A stretch of DNA of 64,000 nucleotides. Source: Chaetorhynchus papuensis. Its lineage: Eukaryota; Chordata; Aves; Passeriformes; Rhipiduridae. Below are positions 63,625 through 64,000 of the stretch, piece after piece (the stretch's first letter is position 1; each line of letters begins with the position of its first letter). Under the pieces are notes generated by a model. The model was not told where the DNA came from, searched no databases, and saw only the letters and a list, made by a program, of their open reading frames with translations. The translations under genes and the position numbers were made by a program. The stretch covers positions 1 to 64,000 of the forward strand of contig VWYX01001255.1 of the NCBI GenBank assembly GCA_013396525.1, written 5' to 3'.

Positions 63625-64000
63625 TTATACTTTTCATATTGAACACCATGAGGCTTCAGCTGGTCCATTTTTGTATTTTCCTGTGGTCCTTCTGGATCAA
63701 AATTCTGCCATTTGGCATATCGATCAATTTTCTCCTTGATGTACCATCATCCATAAATTTGCTGAGAGTGTGTTATGTCACATCATGCAGCCTGCTGATG
63801 AAGATATTGAATAATACCAGCTCCAGTATTGACCCTAGGGTAGCTCTGTACCTCTGCCAAATGAACATCAAGCTATTGATTACTGCACAATGAGCTTGGC
63901 AGGTTGGCAGTACAGCTGGTTTTCAAACAGTGTAACAGCCCATTTGTACAGCTCACGGTTCCTCTGTTTCCAGCTAAGGAATGCCTGGAAGCCAGCATCA
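63625..64000 (-). mobile_element. CR1 LINE ORF2 reverse-transcriptase fragment, runs off right edge
   Basis: On the minus strand 63840 down to 63745 encodes LELVLFNIFISRLHDV and, after a stop, TLSKFMDDGT. These correspond to the CR1 GPVLFNIFI-DL block and the catalytic FADD motif, here changed to FMDD. Plus-strand text such as 'attgaacaccatgaggcttc', 'aaatttgctgagagtgtgtt' and 'gatgaagatattgaataata' is the familiar reverse complement of this part of avian CR1. The similarity continues, diverged, to the window end ('agctattgattactgcaca', 'agctggttttcaaacagtgt'). In-frame stops mark it as inactive. Confidence 0.85.

Noticed and set aside
1..64000. CRISPR array, bacterial operon, rRNA or plasmid-type system
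   Set aside because: No regularly spaced repeats, no dense coding, and the repeats are vertebrate (avian) retroelements.

Overview
The window looks like nuclear DNA of a bird, most likely a passerine. It is AT-rich, and I can support no complete protein-coding or RNA gene in it. The lineage call rests on the repeats. There are at least six chicken-repeat-1 (CR1) LINE fragments of bird type, three stretches resembling avian endogenous-retrovirus long terminal repeats (LTRs), and one tRNA-Ile-derived SINE with a CR1-like tail. That SINE matches the layout I remember for TguSINE1 of zebra finch and other songbirds. All family names come from memory; no database was searched.

Layout. 1-474 is a plus-strand LTR cut by the window edge. 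About 10.3 kb of unique AT-rich sequence follows, with a homopurine tract, a G/T tract and a pair of hairpins. 10811-11575 is a plus-strand CR1 (end of ORF2 plus 3' end) interrupted by 305 Ns. 14174-14790 is a minus-strand CR1 in which the ORF1 (SGNH esterase) end is joined directly to the 3' terminal part, with the reverse transcriptase missing. 14791-23267 is unique sequence with a 24-bp perfect palindrome and an A35 run. 23268-24305 is a short CR1 end followed by a plus-strand LTR-like block carrying a 27-bp tandem duplication. 26820-27361 is a minus-strand solo LTR of the same family as the one at the left edge.

33188-33270 is a second assembly gap, and 34658-34745 is an (AGGAG)n array. 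40779-41012 is a decayed CR1 reverse-transcriptase fragment with the tRNA-SINE about 100 bp beyond it. 52027-52107 is another CR1 3' end. 63625-64000 is a CR1 reverse-transcriptase fragment running off the right edge. Everything between is AT-rich unique DNA with simple repeats, consistent with a gene desert or a very long intron.

Open frames of 60-145 codons occur throughout. At this base composition (about one stop per 15 codons) a few frames of 120-145 codons are expected by chance over six frames of 64 kb, and none matches a family I recognise. Two segments are marginally more coding-like and are flagged at low confidence: 57835-58086 and the minus strand of 62302-62661. I did not find a novel multi-gene system; the points of interest are structures within and next to the retroelements.
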